Part shown: in pieces, positions 1-12,243 of the stretch
How the letters are laid out: the number at the start of each line of letters is the position of its first letter
How positions within the stretch are numbered: the first letter of the stretch is position 1
Source: Bedellia somnulentella
Taxonomy: Eukaryota > Arthropoda > Insecta > Lepidoptera > Bedelliidae
Length of the DNA: 64,000 bases
Reading direction: 5' to 3'
NCBI GenBank assembly: GCA_963576735.1
Contig: OY755183.1
Coordinates: forward strand, 15,395,213-15,459,212
The notes under the pieces: generated by a model
What the model saw: only the letters and a program-made list of their open reading frames with translations
Told to the model about the DNA's origin: nothing
The model's database searches: none
Position numbers and translations under genes: made by a program

Positions 1-74
1 ATAACTTACTGAGCAAACAAACATAAAAACCAAAAAATCTTAAACATAGTTCTAATACCACATACTTTCTTTCA

Positions 75-316
75 GCTGTGTAGTGTCGGTTTAGAATAGC
101 ACTACCCCATTTTTTCTGGTGGGTGTACGTAAGAGGCGACTGACGGTATTGGAGCTTTTAAAGCATTTTTGTGCGATGCGGTTGGATACCCATCACCAAT
201 GACCTTAATCTTACCATCTTTTCCCCACTAAACTTTCCAAAAGTGGCTGAAAAATTTCTAATTCCTTGGTTCTGGCTACTCTGGTTATAGCCGTGAGTAT
301 ATGTATGTATGTATGT
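75..316 (+). mobile_element. Family A, full length
   Basis: Head GCTGTGTAGTGTCGG, GATGCGGTTGG and ATCACCAA core, module TCTGGCTAC...GCCGTGAG, TATG tail. Probable 8-bp TSD ACTTTCTT (64-71, 319-326). One block shortened (CTACTCTGGTTATAGCC). Confidence 0.85.
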
Positions 317-593
317 ACACTTTCTTAGAAAATTAGGTTCCTCAAATACTAACTTTATTGCGTGTTTTGAACCTTTAGACATTAAAATGAAAAAGGTGGT
401 CACAGGTGGGAAGAGAAGATTGCTCTCATTCGCATTAATATTTATATTTGTACGACTGGTAGCAATATCGTTGACGATGTTATTTGTGAGGGCGTTATAC
501 CAAAAATTAGTAATATTTTCACTCTTTAGTATATACTTATGTAAGTACACAACTAGAAACATATACCCACGCCTTTAGTACCATGACCACTTT

Positions 594-844
594 GCCGTGT
601 AGTGTCTTGGGCTTAGAATAGCACTACCCCGTTTCTACCGATGGGTGTACGTAAGAGGCGACTAACGGTATTGGGGCTTTTAAGGGATTTTTGGGCGATG
701 CGGTTGGAGACCCATCACCAACAACCTTTACTTTTACCATCTTTTCCCCACTCACATTTCCAAAAGTGGCTGAGGAATTTATAATTCCTTAGCTCTGGCT
801 ACCCCTTCTAGGGATTTATAGCCGTGAGTATATGTTATGTTATG
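594..844 (+). mobile_element. Family A, full length
   Basis: GCCGTGTAGTG head to GCCGTGAGTATATGTTATG. The tail has drifted towards TTATG. Confidence 0.88.
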
Positions 845-1463
845 ATACCACTTTCTACGATTCTGGCAATCTTTTCGAGCTTAGTTACAATAATAATTGT
901 CATTTTTACTTGCTCTTTTATTCTCTATACTTCCGATGCTTTTCAAATCGACTTAAAAAAATAAACAGAATAATGTTGTTTTTAATATTTGTTTGTTCTC
1001 ATACTTCTTATCTGCAATATTTATGAACCGATTACAAAATATATTATCTGTGTTCAACATACACTGACTCCAGATTGGTCCCATAATCCAAAATTGTATG
1101 AATCCACTGCGTTTTTGTTTAAATATAACCAAAAAACTGTGAAACGTTACAAATAAATGAAAAATTTATTAAGTAATTGTTGTCAAAGTAACTTGATATG
1201 CAAACCATAATTTCCCACCATGTTAGTTCCCCCGTGGAAGTCATACCCGCGACCTCCTTTTTGTGAGCTAAACAGTTTACCGCAAGATCACGGAGGTAAA
1301 GAAGATCCGCGGAGTATGGAATAGAATAATACTACTACTAATAAAAAATATCAAAAATACCATACTCACACTTAATATAAAGTTGAACATTGACTGAGGG
1401 AAATCATAAGTAAAAAACAAGACCGCAAAGTAAAAAATACTAAAAAAAACTGTACTATTCTCA
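845..1463. other. Unassigned AT-rich sequence
   Basis: No ORF beyond chance. A loose ACCTCC/GGAGGT inverted pair at 1252-1299 is the only structure. Confidence 0.5.
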
Positions 1464-1516
1464 CTGCTATAAATCCTAAAATTGAGTAGCCAAAACCTCA
1501 GAATTACAAGCTCCTG
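1464..1516 (-). mobile_element. Family A 3' fragment
   Basis: CTCACTGCTATAAATCC and GTAGCCAAAACCTCAGAATT only; repeat E follows. Confidence 0.5.
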
Positions 1517-1655
1517 GCAAGCACTAGCGCTATTTTATCGACACGATAACGGTTAGAATGAGATGGCAGTATACGATACAAATTAAGTGCGTAAGAGATA
1601 GCTGCTTTATCCCACGCGATAACTAGTTTAAACACCGCTCGTACTAGCCGGGCAG
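1517..1655 (+). repeat. Repeat E, copy 1
   Basis: GCAAGCACTAGCGCTATTTTATCG...GAGATGGCAGTATACGATAC...CCCACGCGATAACTAGTTTA...CTAGCCGGGC. Nearly identical to 39326-39463. Both copies sit directly right of an antisense family A fragment. Family not recognised. Confidence 0.65.
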
Positions 1656-2071
1656 GAAGTCAAACCCGAGACCTCCGTATTTATATGCAGATTTTCACGG
1701 CAACTTGAAATATGAAACTGAAATAAAACAATAAGTTTTACCTCATTAAAGCTAATTGAATTTTAAGACAAGCAGACGCAACTGACAAGTTCATAAACAA
1801 ACTTCTATTAAAGCAAATACGATACCTTTAACCTTTAATATGATATTTTGAGTAGATGCCCACAGGGACTTCTGTAACTTTGACAGAGGTTGGCCACAAA
1901 TATGAGAGGGCAGACTTCATGTTTAGTATAAGACGTTCTCTTATAAGTTTGTTCTTATCTGTTGTTAAGTAGACTTCTTATAAATACACGGTTAGTAATT
2001 CAAAGAGAAAAAAAACTGGTTTGTATATAGGACTATGATATATTAAGTATTCAAAGATTATTATTTATATT

Positions 2072-2299
2072 GCCGTGTAGTGCCGGCTTAGAATGTCACT
2101 ACCCCTTTCTACCCACGGGTGTCGTAAGAGGCGACTTAGGGTATTGGGGCTTTTTATTGGATTTTTGGGCGATGCGGTTGGAGACCCATCACCAAAAACC
2201 TTTATTTTACCGCCTTTTCCCCACTCAACTTCCAAAAGTGGCTGAGGAATTTATAATTCTTAAATTCTAGGGAATTATAGCCGTGAGTATATGTATGTC
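2072..2299 (+). mobile_element. Family A, subtype 2
   Basis: Carries the subtype markers AATGTCACTACCCC, ACCCACGGGTGTCGTAAG and CTTTTTATTGGA. The TCTGGCTACCCC block is deleted. Confidence 0.85.
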
Positions 2300-2430
2300 A
2301 AAGATTATATTGAGAACGCACACATATGGTATACATCATTATATGATTTTTGTACAAAAAAAGACAACACTTGCTATTCGCATAAGTAAATAAGACATAA
2401 AATAGATGTTTTGTCGACAACAATACCTAT

Positions 2431-2683
2431 CATACATACATATCCTCACGGCTATAAATCCCTAGATGGGGTAGCCAGCGCTAAGGAATTAGAAATTCCT
2501 CAGCCACTTTTGGAAAGTTAAATGGGGAAAGGATGGTTAAATAAAGGTTGTTGGTGATGGGTCTCCAACCTCATCGCCCAAAAGTACCTTAGAAGCCCCA
2601 GTACGTGTACGTAAAAGGCGGGTGGGGGTACGTAAAAGGCCACCGGAAGAAATGAATACTATTCTAAGCCGACACTACACAGC
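2431..2683 (-). mobile_element. Family A with internal rearrangement
   Basis: Complete ends. The segment CAGTACGTGTACGTAAAAGGC is partly duplicated (GGTGGGGGTACGTAAAAGGC). Confidence 0.82.
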
Positions 2684-3616
2684 AATATCTATCCCTTAGC
2701 TATTATTTAAGATTGAAATCGTATATATTATACTTATTCATACAAACAAATATATTATATTTAAATCTTATTCCTTTGAGTAACATTTAAAATTTAGCCA
2801 TCCAAAGCTGCTCGCAGTGAAACCATTATTCACTAACCACTGACATATACAATATTAATCCTAACTGTCACACAACCATTCAATTGTCCAAAGAGTCGGA
2901 CATTGATATAAAATAATGATCTTCTCTCTCTTTCTAAAGCAAGACGAGTGAGAGTGACGACAAAACATACATCAGTCAATACTGATAATATCGTCTTCCT
3001 CAAGCTCCTTTCCTTATTCCTATATCCTCGTGTATTGCACCATAGCGGGGTTTACTGTGAAATAAAAAGGGATTTTGAATAGAAGAGTACAAAGCTGACT
3101 TTTTATAGTACATCGCAAAAATAATCATGGCTTTACATAGAAATAACAGTACTAGTTTTATCACAATGTGATTGTTCTTAGAATTCAGATTCGGCTACTG
3201 AAATAAATGGTAGTGTTTTAGATAATCTTACTAACTTGTCACTCAAAATTAATGTAACTTTCTAGTAAACTAGTTTTTCAAAAAACTTCAGTCAATACAG
3301 AAATTACTTCATCTAAAAAAAAACAAAACCTTTATTTACTAAATTAATCAATACACAGTTTCAACTTACATTGCCCTCGCACTATGCTAAGCCTGTATCG
3401 TGAGGACCAAAATTCTTAAATAATAATTCTGTTCTGAAGTAACGAGTCTTGTGGTAGGTAATATCATTACCATTCATTTACTGATCTTACATCCAGAGGA
3501 GGTGATTTTGAACATGATGTCTGTAATTGTTTTAATATGATGCGTAAAGATGAGTTTTTATTATTTTCTGTTAAATTATAATGTCGCAAATTGACAATTT
3601 ATTTGTAGTTTGGGAT
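2684..3616. other. Unassigned sequence
   Basis: AT-rich with many stops; nothing repeated elsewhere in the window was noticed. Confidence 0.5.
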
Positions 3617-3785
3617 TCGTATACTCACGGCTATATTCCAAAAAATGATAGCCAGTGCTTTAGAATTAAAATTATTCGGCCTCTTCTGGAAGTTAAGTGG
3701 AAAAGGGATTGTATCTAAAATAAGGCTTGTTCGTGACGGGCCTCCAGCTGCAACGCCCAACAACTAAATTAAAAAAACCCGTTAC
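3617..3785 (-). mobile_element. Family A, old and truncated
   Basis: TATACTCACGGCTATATTCC to CAACGCCCAACAACTAAA, about the 3' two thirds. Confidence 0.6.
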
Positions 3786-4083
3786 ATATAACTTTACGTA
3801 ATTTAGTCGCCATTACATCCAACATAAAAGCCATTAAATAGAAAAGTGTCTCACAGTAGTCCTCCTTGCGTCGAGTCGCATTAACTTGACAGCCAACACG
3901 ACGTTTGTCTCAATCGCTATCGGACTCGTGACGTCGACTGCTGGCGGGATGTGAATGTCCTCCTCTAGCCTCCTTCGTTCTACTAACTCAACTGTGGATA
4001 GATCTGACAGCTTGGATTGTGAATGAGATATGCCATAGGAGTTTTAAGTTAATAGAAAACTATGAAAATAAAATTTTACATCT

Positions 4084-4512
4084 GGGGGCACGGTAGTGTC
4101 CCCGCCAAGACGAGTCAAGCGAAGCGACCTTTTCTCGAAGCGCTTCGTCGTTTTTTTGAACCCTCGTAACTTGGGTTTGGATTATGCTAGATTCACAAAA
4201 TCGGGATATATTGTCAATAGCAGACTTATTGAACATATAAAGTTTTAATTACATTAGCTTTTATACTTCAGATTTTATTTATATCTAATAAACGTTGATT
4301 TCGTCACTGACTCACTGATGATTATCAAAAATCTTAGGGTATTTCCTAATGTCTTAGAAAGCTGAAATTTTGTACGTAAGCTATTTATCAGCACACAAAC
4401 AACAAAAAAATATAAAACTTGTAACTTTCATCCCCCAACCCCTTAAACTAGGGGATGGGAGTTTGTATGAGACCTGTAATTTTCAAATTTGACGCTAGAG
4501 ATCTAATTTGAT
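4084..4512 (+). repeat. Unclassified lepidopteran-type repeat
   Basis: GGGGGCACGGTAGTGTCCCC-GCCAAGACGAGTCAAGCGAAG is a motif I recall as frequent in Lepidoptera and is partly palindromic (TTCTCGAAGCGCTTCG nearby). An AT-rich body with CATCCCCCAACCCC and GGGGATGGGAG follows. No ORF; boundaries approximate. Confidence 0.4.
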
Positions 4513-4572
4513 CTAAAACTTGATGCCTCCAGATATATATATATATATATATATAATGCGAGCATATATTTT

Positions 4573-4733
4573 AAACTCTACACCTTAGTCAAAATATGTG
4601 GCTTGGCTGTTCGTTACTACAAGAACTATTGTATAACACAAAAGTAATAAACAGTGAATCAATTTGTCACCTTACGCCGATGTGAATGTAGCAAAATGGC
4701 TAAGCCACATATTTTGACTAAGGTGTAGAGTTT
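4573..4733. repeat. Perfect 32-bp inverted repeat with 97-bp loop
   Basis: 4573-4604 and 4702-4733 are exact reverse complements over 32 bases (from AAACTCTACACCTTAG through to ATGTGGCTT). A (TA)n run (4532-4554) lies just upstream. Because the arms have no differences, the structure must be young or kept equal by conversion. Possibly a small fold-back or MITE; no TSD seen. Confidence 0.85.
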
Positions 4734-4877
4734 GTGAAGTTAGGCCTTTTAGAGTTAGGGCGTGTAGTGTTAGAAGCTTGGCTCTGCATGAGACCTGATA
4801 TCTTTTAGACAGTGCGAGTCATATGGGCTCGTCTTGGCAACATTTTACATGAAAATGTTTTTGGTGGGATACAAATA

Positions 4878-5117
4878 TCCATACATCACGGCTATATATC
4901 CCTAAAAGGTGTCGCAAGAGCTTCAGAATCAGAAATTCTTGGGTTACTTTTGCAAGTTGACTGGGAAAAAGATTGTATAATAAATGTTACTGGTGACGAC
5001 CGGTTTTCAACCGCATCGGCCAAAAACACTCAAAAGCCCCAATACCGTAAGTCGCCTTTTACATACACCCGCTGGAAGAAATGGGGTAGTGCTATTCTAA
5101 GCCGGCACTTCACAACG
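4878..5117 (-). mobile_element. Family A, full length, diverged
   Basis: CATACATCACGGCTATATATCC to AAGCCGGCACTTCACA. Confidence 0.82.
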
Positions 5118-5699
5118 ATGCAAAATGGCTAACATTGTGATAAAAGGTACGGATATTCTTTAATGTGGCGACCATTAACAATATTACTCGTATTTACAAC
5201 TATATTTCCCATAGATAATAATTGTTCACGTTAACAGGTTGTTACTATGTTAAACTGTCTCAGTCACCATATTTAATTTTGAAGGTAGGTATGCTGAACA
5301 TGATGCATCTCCGCCTTCTCATAAATGTTTAAGTATCGTAAGAGTTTGTCAAATGGAAAAATAATAATTCACCTGTGTAAATTGTGCATAGCTTGTTTGA
5401 AACAAAGGTAGCACCTCAAACGCATCACATCTATTCACATACTTACCCTTTTAAAAAGAACCATTTATATTTTCGGTTTTAAATAAAAGGGTAAGATGAT
5501 AACAAAATTAAGGTAGTGATGAATCATTCCCCGCATAATTTTTATAAAGCGGCTACTCACGTTCTTACGGTTGGGTCAGACAAATGGACTGACATAAATC
5601 ATTACCCGACCCGCGCCCTCAACATAAAACAAATATTTACCGAATATTTTTCACTCGCTTTACTCTACAGCTGAAATATGGAAACAAACTAGGTATTTA
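5118..5699. other. Unassigned sequence
   Basis: No coding signal or repeat match seen. Confidence 0.5.
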
Positions 5700-5830
5700 C
5701 GTACATACATATTATCACGCCTTTATTTCCCATTGGGGTAGGCAGACACTATCGATCGCCACTTTGTACGATCCTGGCAACCTCTCTTCACATCCATCAA
5801 ACTTTTCATATATGCTGCTTTTGTAACCTC
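5700..5830 (-). mobile_element. RTE 3' end
   Basis: Antisense TACATACATATTATCACGCC, CCCATTGGGGTAGGCAGAC and CACTTTGTACGATCCTGGC, continuing to the coding end. Heavily 5'-truncated. Confidence 0.75.
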
Positions 5831-6043
5831 CTCAAATATCTAAAATCCATTAATTTGTTTTATTGATATTTATTATCCTTGGAGTGACCCGGCCCAACTT
5901 TACATTGTATATATCGAAGATGTACTTAAAAATTATGTCTTTTTGTATTGATAAAAGATAACCTAAACCGGTTAAACAAATTCAAATAATAGCTCATTAG
6001 TATATGTTTATATAGTTTATGAGTATATTAAGAGTATATGTTT

Positions 6044-6293
6044 GCTGTATAGTGTCGGCTTAGAATAAACACTACCCCATTTCTACCGGTGAGTGTACGT
6101 AAGAGGCGACTAACGGTATTGGGGATTTTAAGGGATTTTGGGCGATGCGGTTGGAGACCCATCACCAACAACCTTTATTTTACCATCTTTTCCCCACTCA
6201 ACTTTTCCAAAAGTGGCTGAGGAATTTCTAATTTCTTAACTCTGGCTACCCCTTCTAGGGATCATAGCCGTGAGTATATGTATGTATGTATGT
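6044..6293 (+). mobile_element. Family A, full length
   Basis: GCTGTATAGTGTCGG to three TATG units. Possible 7-bp TSD TATGTTT. Confidence 0.88.
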
Positions 6294-6437
6294 TTAGTTC
6301 ATGCACGTTCCCCCCTCAAGATGCCATTTCCATTTACTATATAGTAACGATGTTTTTCATCGAAACCCACTCCCCTAGAAATAAAATCCAGCCCTTGTGC
6401 CCCCCAAAAAACCTTCCTTTTTGCGCACTTTGTCTAG

Positions 6438-6674
6438 CATATACTCACGGCTATTAGCCCCAAAAAAGGGTAGCCAGAGCTTCAGAGCTAGAAACTCCTC
6501 AGCCACATTTAGAATTTGATAGGGGACAAGATGGTATAAATTAAGTATCGTTGGTGATGTGTCTCCAACCGCATCGCCAAAGAATCACTTAAAAAACTCT
6601 TTAGCCTTAGTCACCTCTTACGATACCTGTGGGTAGAATGGGATAGTAAAATTCTAAGCCGGCACTACACGGCA
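6438..6674 (-). mobile_element. Family A, subtype 2-like
   Basis: Has GCTAGAAACTCCTCAGCCAC and TTACGATACCTGTGGGTAG, lacks the long tail. Confidence 0.82.
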
Positions 6675-8084
6675 TCATTATACCTAACCAAACCAATAAA
6701 GCAAAGCCGTGAAAACCTGTGGCATAAGTGCGTTAGTGAGCAGCCAACCTGAAAGTTAGTTCATACACCTAGTGACATTCAACAGCCGGAACTAACCGTG
6801 ACGCGGAGTTACTGAAGTTTACTGAAATGTTAGCATAATGCAATCACATAATGCCAAACTTTTGAAATTTGAATCCTAAAATAGTTGTCCTGAAAGTTTG
6901 GAAGCAGAAAGCATTTTTGAGCGAGTTATTTTGAAATAAGATCCTTTTATTTTATCGCACGAAAGTTTTCATTCAGTTTCTATATCAGTAAAATATTGGC
7001 ATATAAACATTGTTTTCGTTGTTCTGTTTAAAACGCATTAATACTAGTTTCTGCAAATTTCCTATTTAACCTCGGTTGGGAATAATACTACCCATTCACA
7101 ACGCTACAAATAAAACATTTCTACAGGTCCAAGGTCATTCTGTCTTTGACTTAATATTTAAAGCCAAATCTTTGTCTAACATTAATGTTTAAATAATTTC
7201 TTGTGGTGTTGTTCAATCATTCTATCAATCGATCAATCCTTCTGTTTAGATGGTCCCCGCGGACTATGTCTGAATGTTGCCTTTAACTGATTTTAATCCA
7301 AAAAAATCTAATAAGATATAAGAAAACTACGAAAATACATGAATATATAGCTAAGTATTCGAAGCAGCCATTTATTTGATGTCTGCGAAGAAATCCGGCA
7401 ATTCGTTTCACGTCACAGAATTCTTGTTTTGGCTTTACTGGGGAGAACTGCTGTAACATTCAGCAAGAATTTCCTTATTGTGCGTCATTTCACATATCAA
7501 AATGTCTCATATATTTAATATATATTATATAAACATAATGTAATATTTTTTTAAATCTGCTTGAGGTAAGAAAAATATTAATATAATTTACAAAGGTTGA
7601 TTTATGAGATAAAATGCTATCAAATTTTATTATTTACATCACCCCTATGGGTAATAATGGCATGAGTACATGTATGTTACATATTGTACAGTGTTTCTTA
7701 CAAATTTTATTGATAAAAAAATACATATTCCTATTGTAGCCGTGGTGTAGTGGTAAAGTCCTTGGCTTATTTCTATACTTCCAAATTCATTAAGTGATAT
7801 TAAAAACAGATCGCAGATATTGCAGGCTGAATCGCCTGATTAAGCCGTCCATCCCGCTCAATGTCGCGGTAGTAGTCGTTAGTCTCCCGTAGTCCACTAC
7901 GCTCGCCTTGTATTGGCTGTTGTCGTAGTATTCCACTACCATATGGTACCATATAGGTGTGGTAGAAATTCTCTACCAAAATCACGGCCGATGGCAAAAG
8001 TTTACTTTTTAAATTCGAAATACCCATCTTGAAAGCCCAGAATCCTATAGACTTAATAATATCTACAAACTTTCTTACCACTAT
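6675..8084. other. Unassigned sequence with a GC-richer patch
   Basis: Mostly AT-rich and featureless. 7850-7995 is GC-richer and holds a 14-base palindrome (ATATGGTACCATAT, 7941-7954). It may be a decayed LINE piece but I cannot show it. Confidence 0.45.
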
Positions 8085-8206
8085 TAATAAATTGATGAAT
8101 ATAGACAAAGCTCAAGAGCTTTGCTAGGATTATACAGAGTGGCGTGAAAAAGCCTTTGCCTACCGAATGAGAAATAGTGACGTGAGTATATGGATGTATA
8201 TATGTT
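8085..8206 (+). mobile_element. RTE 3' end, diverged
   Basis: AAATTGATGAATATAGACAAAGC, GAGCTTTGCTAGGATTATAC and TTTGCCTACC, then GTGACGTGAGTATATGGATG, follow the RTE end step by step. SINE B is inserted just 3'. Confidence 0.65.
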
Positions 8207-8210
8207 TTAG

Positions 8211-8582
8211 CGACATGATAGTCCAGTGGGTAGAACACCCGCCCGAAAACAGAAGGGCGTGAGTTCCAATCCTGGGTCGGGCCTACACCAATTTGTCTTT
8301 TCTAAAGTCATATGTGTGGTTAATTTATCATGGTTGTTAACGGTGAGGGAAAACATCATGAGGAAACCCACATGGCTGAGTTGTACTTAGTCATGTGACA
8401 GTGTATTCGTACAAAACGGCGATGGGCCTGCCCCCTATCACGTGAGTACACTGTCTAAGCAAAATGTGGGTACCTTTCTCTGGACACTAGATGGCGCTGC
8501 CATGTGAGTTCAGAAGTATTGGTACCTCTGCCAACCCCTTCGGGGATAAACGGCGTGAACGTTTATGTTATGTTTATTACGT
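8211..8582 (+). mobile_element. SINE B, full length
   Basis: Starts CGACATGATAGTCCAGTGGG (A box region), has the B box GTTCCAATCC, the body with CACATGGCTGAGTTG and ends GGCGTGAACGTTTATGTTATG. It is inserted directly after an RTE 3' end (8085-8206). Apparent small ORFs here are shadows. Confidence 0.88.
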
Positions 8583-8615
8583 TTATGCATATGTTTTATA
8601 TACATTCAAGAGACA

Positions 8616-8788
8616 CATACATACATACATGACTCACGGCTGTGAATCCCTAGAAGGGGTAGCGAGAGCTTTGGCTCCAACAATATCGCCCAAAAATCAC
8701 GTATAATGCCCCAGTACCCTTAGCCGCCTCTTTCGAACACCCACGGGAAGAAATGGGGTAGTGCTATTCTAAGCCGACACTACATAGC
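8616..8788 (-). mobile_element. Family A with 70-bp internal deletion
   Basis: Jumps from GCGAGAGCTTTGG to CTCCAACAATATCGCCC. Head CCGACACTACATAGC intact. Confidence 0.8.
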
Positions 8789-8789
8789 T

Positions 8790-9025
8790 AATACATACAT
8801 AAACTCACGGCTATAAATCCCTGAAGCCAGAGCTAAGGAATTAGAAATTCCTCAGCCACTTTGGGAAAATTGGGCAAGGGAAAGATGGTATAGTAAAGGT
8901 TGTTGGTGATGGGTCTCCAACCGCAGCGCCCAAAAATCCCATAAAAGCCAAAAAATACCGTTACTGCCTCTTACCATCCATTGGTATAAACGGGGTAGTG
9001 CTATTCTAAGCCGACACTAAACAGT
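8790..9025 (-). mobile_element. Family A, tail-to-head with the previous copy
   Basis: Its CATACATA tail abuts the head of the copy at 8616. The GAAGGGGTA block is deleted. Confidence 0.82.
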
Positions 9026-9392
9026 GTGGCGTGGACAGCTAATAATAATATTTTTTATTATATATATTCAAAAAACACATGAGTACAAATTTGATAGCCT
9101 TAGTTAGAGCGCAAAATTACTTATACGGAAGTATTTTATGAACTACACAAAGATAAACTCACTTCAAAAAGTAGAAAGTTAGAACGGAGTTGGCTGAAAC
9201 ACGTTAATTAATGTATCTACATAAATTACTCTTGTTACAGATTACCTACTGCAGAGCTGCGACGGAATATTTTAAGTGGAAATCTTGACTGCTATGTCTG
9301 AAATATTTAAATAAATTAGTCTCTTAATTTTTACGGGCATATTAAACAGATCATCCCCAACAACCTTCATTTTCGTCACTCAGCTTCTAATT

Positions 9393-9619
9393 GCCGTGTA
9401 GTGCTGGCTTAGAATGTCACTACCCCTTCTACCCAAGGGTCTCGTCAGACTAAAGTTATGGGGATTTTTTATCCCATCCCATTAGACCCATCACCATCGA
9501 TACTTTATTTCTACCATCATCTCCCCTATCAACTACCAAATGTTGCTGAGGAGTTTCCAGCTCTGAAGCTCTGGCTACCGCTTTTTGGAATTTGGGCCGT
9601 GAGGATATGTTTATGTGTT
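9393..9619 (+). mobile_element. Family A, subtype 2, diverged
   Basis: GCCGTGTAGTGCTGGCTTAG to GGCCGTGAGGATATG. The GGGCGATGCGG core is damaged. Confidence 0.75.
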
Positions 9620-9846
9620 GCTATATATTTCTGGCTATAATTTGATCCCAACATCAATGTTGGTAGTTATGCGTACTTCAAATTCAGATGCTAAATCGAT
9701 TTAAATTTCTAATAAAAGTATTCAGATCGTAATACAATACGCGCAAATATAAAGCAAAAAGTGTAGAACAATACATGAAAATGATTTGAATTCTGAGCCT
9801 ATCATTTCGGTATTTTTGTTATAATATTTGTTTTTTTATTATTGTA

Positions 9847-10089
9847 TACATACATATACTCACGGCTATAAATCCCAAGAAGGGGTAGTCAGAGCTAAGG
9901 AACTAGAAGTTCCTCAGCCACTTTTGGAAAGTGAGTAGGGAAAAGATGGCAAAATAAAGGTTGTTGGTGATGGGTCTCCACCCACATCGCCCAAAAATCC
10001 CTTAAAAGCCCCAATACCGTTTAGTCGCCTCTTACGCACACCCACCCGCAGAAATGGGGTAGTGTTATTCTAAGCCGACACTACACAGC
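9847..10089 (-). mobile_element. Family A, full length
   Basis: CATACATATACTCACGGC to GACACTACACAGC, close to consensus. Confidence 0.88.
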
Positions 10090-10434
10090 ATGTTATTATT
10101 GTATAACACGGTTAAATCCTTTGTGTGGTTCAAATAAAAGAAAAATACAAGTTAAGATATTTATATAATAACTGGAAAAGCAAACGATTTCAATTAATAT
10201 TAGCTTTGTATTAATATATCTAACTATATAAATACATATGCTTACGCCCTTCGTTACTTTTAAAGTAGGTAGAGATTATTATCTCAGCCATTTTTTTTAT
10301 AATAAGAATGTAAAATCCTTATGACACATGCACTTGTTTTGATATTTTGAAAAAGAACTTATAAAATGAATGGTAATGCGATTTAAATTTGATTTTCTCA
10401 AACATATCTTTTGCATTTTTACATTTCATTACAT

Positions 10435-10799
10435 AACATAACATAAACATAAACGTTCACGCCGAATATCCCCGAAGGGGTTGGCAGAGGTACTTATACT
10501 TCTGAACATCACGTGACTTTGTCACCTGGTGTTCAGAGTACCCACGTTTTGCATGGACAGTGTACTCACGCGATAGGGGGCAGGCCTATCGCCGTTTTGT
10601 ACGAATACACTGTCACATGACTAAGTACAACTCAGCCATGTGGGTTTCCTCACGATGTTTTCCCTCACCGTTAACAACCATGATAAATTAACCACCCATA
10701 TGTCTTTAGAAAAGACAAATTGGTGTAGGACCGACCCAGGATTTGAACACTAGTCGTTTGCACGATAACCGAGTGTTCTACCCACTGGGCTATCACGGT
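10435..10799 (-). mobile_element. SINE B, full length
   Basis: Tail (TTATG repeats) on the left and tRNA head on the right ending at the A box. An 11-bp TSD (TTTCATTACAT) lies at 10424-10434 and 10800-10810. It has inserted at the edge of the first unit of the 10.8-12.3 kb tandem array. Confidence 0.9.
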
Positions 10800-11064
10800 T
10801 TTCATTACATCCAACAAAAAGCAAAAATTTACAAGCATAAATATTTTTATAAAAATAAATGTCAAAGATGTAAACTGCATCATAAAAAATTGACCACTTC
10901 CGGTCTGATCCCGGGATAAGTACAGGAGTTCCGGCTGCCAGTCCAGGAGCCAAATGATCGTTCTCATACAGATATATTTGTATTCATTGCTTCCGCAACG
11001 ATCCTAACCTTACTCGGATTCACTATTTAAAATTTTAGATATTATTTTTATTCATTAATTCATT

Positions 11065-11302
11065 CATACACTCACGGCTATAAATCCCTTAATGGGGTAG
11101 CCAGAGCTTTGGAATGAGAAATCCCTCAGCCACTTTTGGAAGTTGATTGGGGAAAAGTTGGTAATAATAAATGTTTTTGGTGACGGGTCTCCAACCACAT
11201 CGCCCAAAAATTACTTAAAAAACCCCTATACCCTTAGTCGCCTCTTACGATCACCCACGGGTAGAAATGGGGTAGTGTTATTCTAAGCCGACACTACACG
11301 GC
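11065..11302 (-). mobile_element. Family A between tandem units 1 and 2
   Basis: CATACACTCACGGC to ACTACACGGC. Same subtype as 48111 (GCTTTGGAATGA, GGTAATAATAAATG, TTACGATCACCCACGGGTAG). Confidence 0.86.
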
Positions 11303-12078
11303 AAATAATTTTTATCTAACCTACATTTAGAGGTTTATGAATAAGTCGTAGTTTAAGATAAATAAAAGTTCTTTATATTCAAAAATACATACTTAAAGGA
11401 TTGATTAAAATATATGAAGTGCGGGATTTTGGTGCATTTGAAAACAAAAATTACATCTGATATATAAGAAAAAATAACAAAACAGTCCAAAATATTTTAT
11501 AAAAATAAATGTGGAAGATGTAAACTGCATCATAAAAAATTGTCCACTTCCGGTCTGGTCCCAGGATAAGTACAGGAGTTCCGGCTGCCAGTCCAGGAGC
11601 CAAATGATCGTTCTCATACAGATATATTTGTATTCATTGCTTCCGAAACGATCCTAACCTTATTTGCATTCACTTTCTTCATTTTTAAATATTATTTTAT
11701 AATACCTTAAATTTAGAGGTTCATCAATAAGTCATAGTTTTGGATAAGGTTCTGTTATCTGTTATATTAAAAAATAAATACATAAAAGATTGATTAATAT
11801 ATATGAAGTGCGAGATTTTAGTGAATAGAAAAACAAAAATTACATCTGATATATAAGGAAAAACAAATGCACAGTGAAAACTATTTTTATCAAAATAAAT
11901 ATCTGTATCATAAAAAAATGTCCACTTCTGGTCTGATCCCGGGATAAGTAAAGGAGTTCCGGTTGCCAGTCCAGGAGCCAAATGATCGTTCTCATACAGA
12001 TATATACAGTATTCATTGCTTCCGCAAACGACCCTAACCTTATTTGCATTCACTTTCAAAGTTTTTAAAATATTACTG

Positions 12079-12243
12079 TATACATACCTACAAACATATA
12101 CTCACATCATTAGTTCCCATTGGGGTAGGCAGAGACTATCGATCGCCACTTCCTACGATCCCGGCAAAGCTCTCTAACTTCGTTCACATCCATCAATCTT
12201 TTGATACATTCTCTTTTATTCTTCATACTTCGGACGCCTGCCT
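12079..12243 (-). mobile_element. RTE 3' end inserted between tandem units
   Basis: Antisense ACATATACTCACATCATTAG...GGGGTAGGCAGAGACTATCG...CTTCATACTTCGGACGCCTG. It separates units 3 and 4 of the 10.8-12.3 kb array. Confidence 0.8.

Noticed and set aside
75..316. Family A as a classical tRNA- or 5S-derived SINE
   Set aside because: I looked for A and B boxes in both directions; the best candidates (TAGCCAGAGC, GGTTGGAGACC) are weak or wrongly ordered, so only a SINE-like status based on tail, TSD and twin priming is claimed.
8491..8706. Small ORF containing EFRSIGTSANPFGDKRRERLC (also at 19290 and, antisense, 14446)
   Set aside because: It is the translation of the SINE B 3' half and recurs only because the SINE does.
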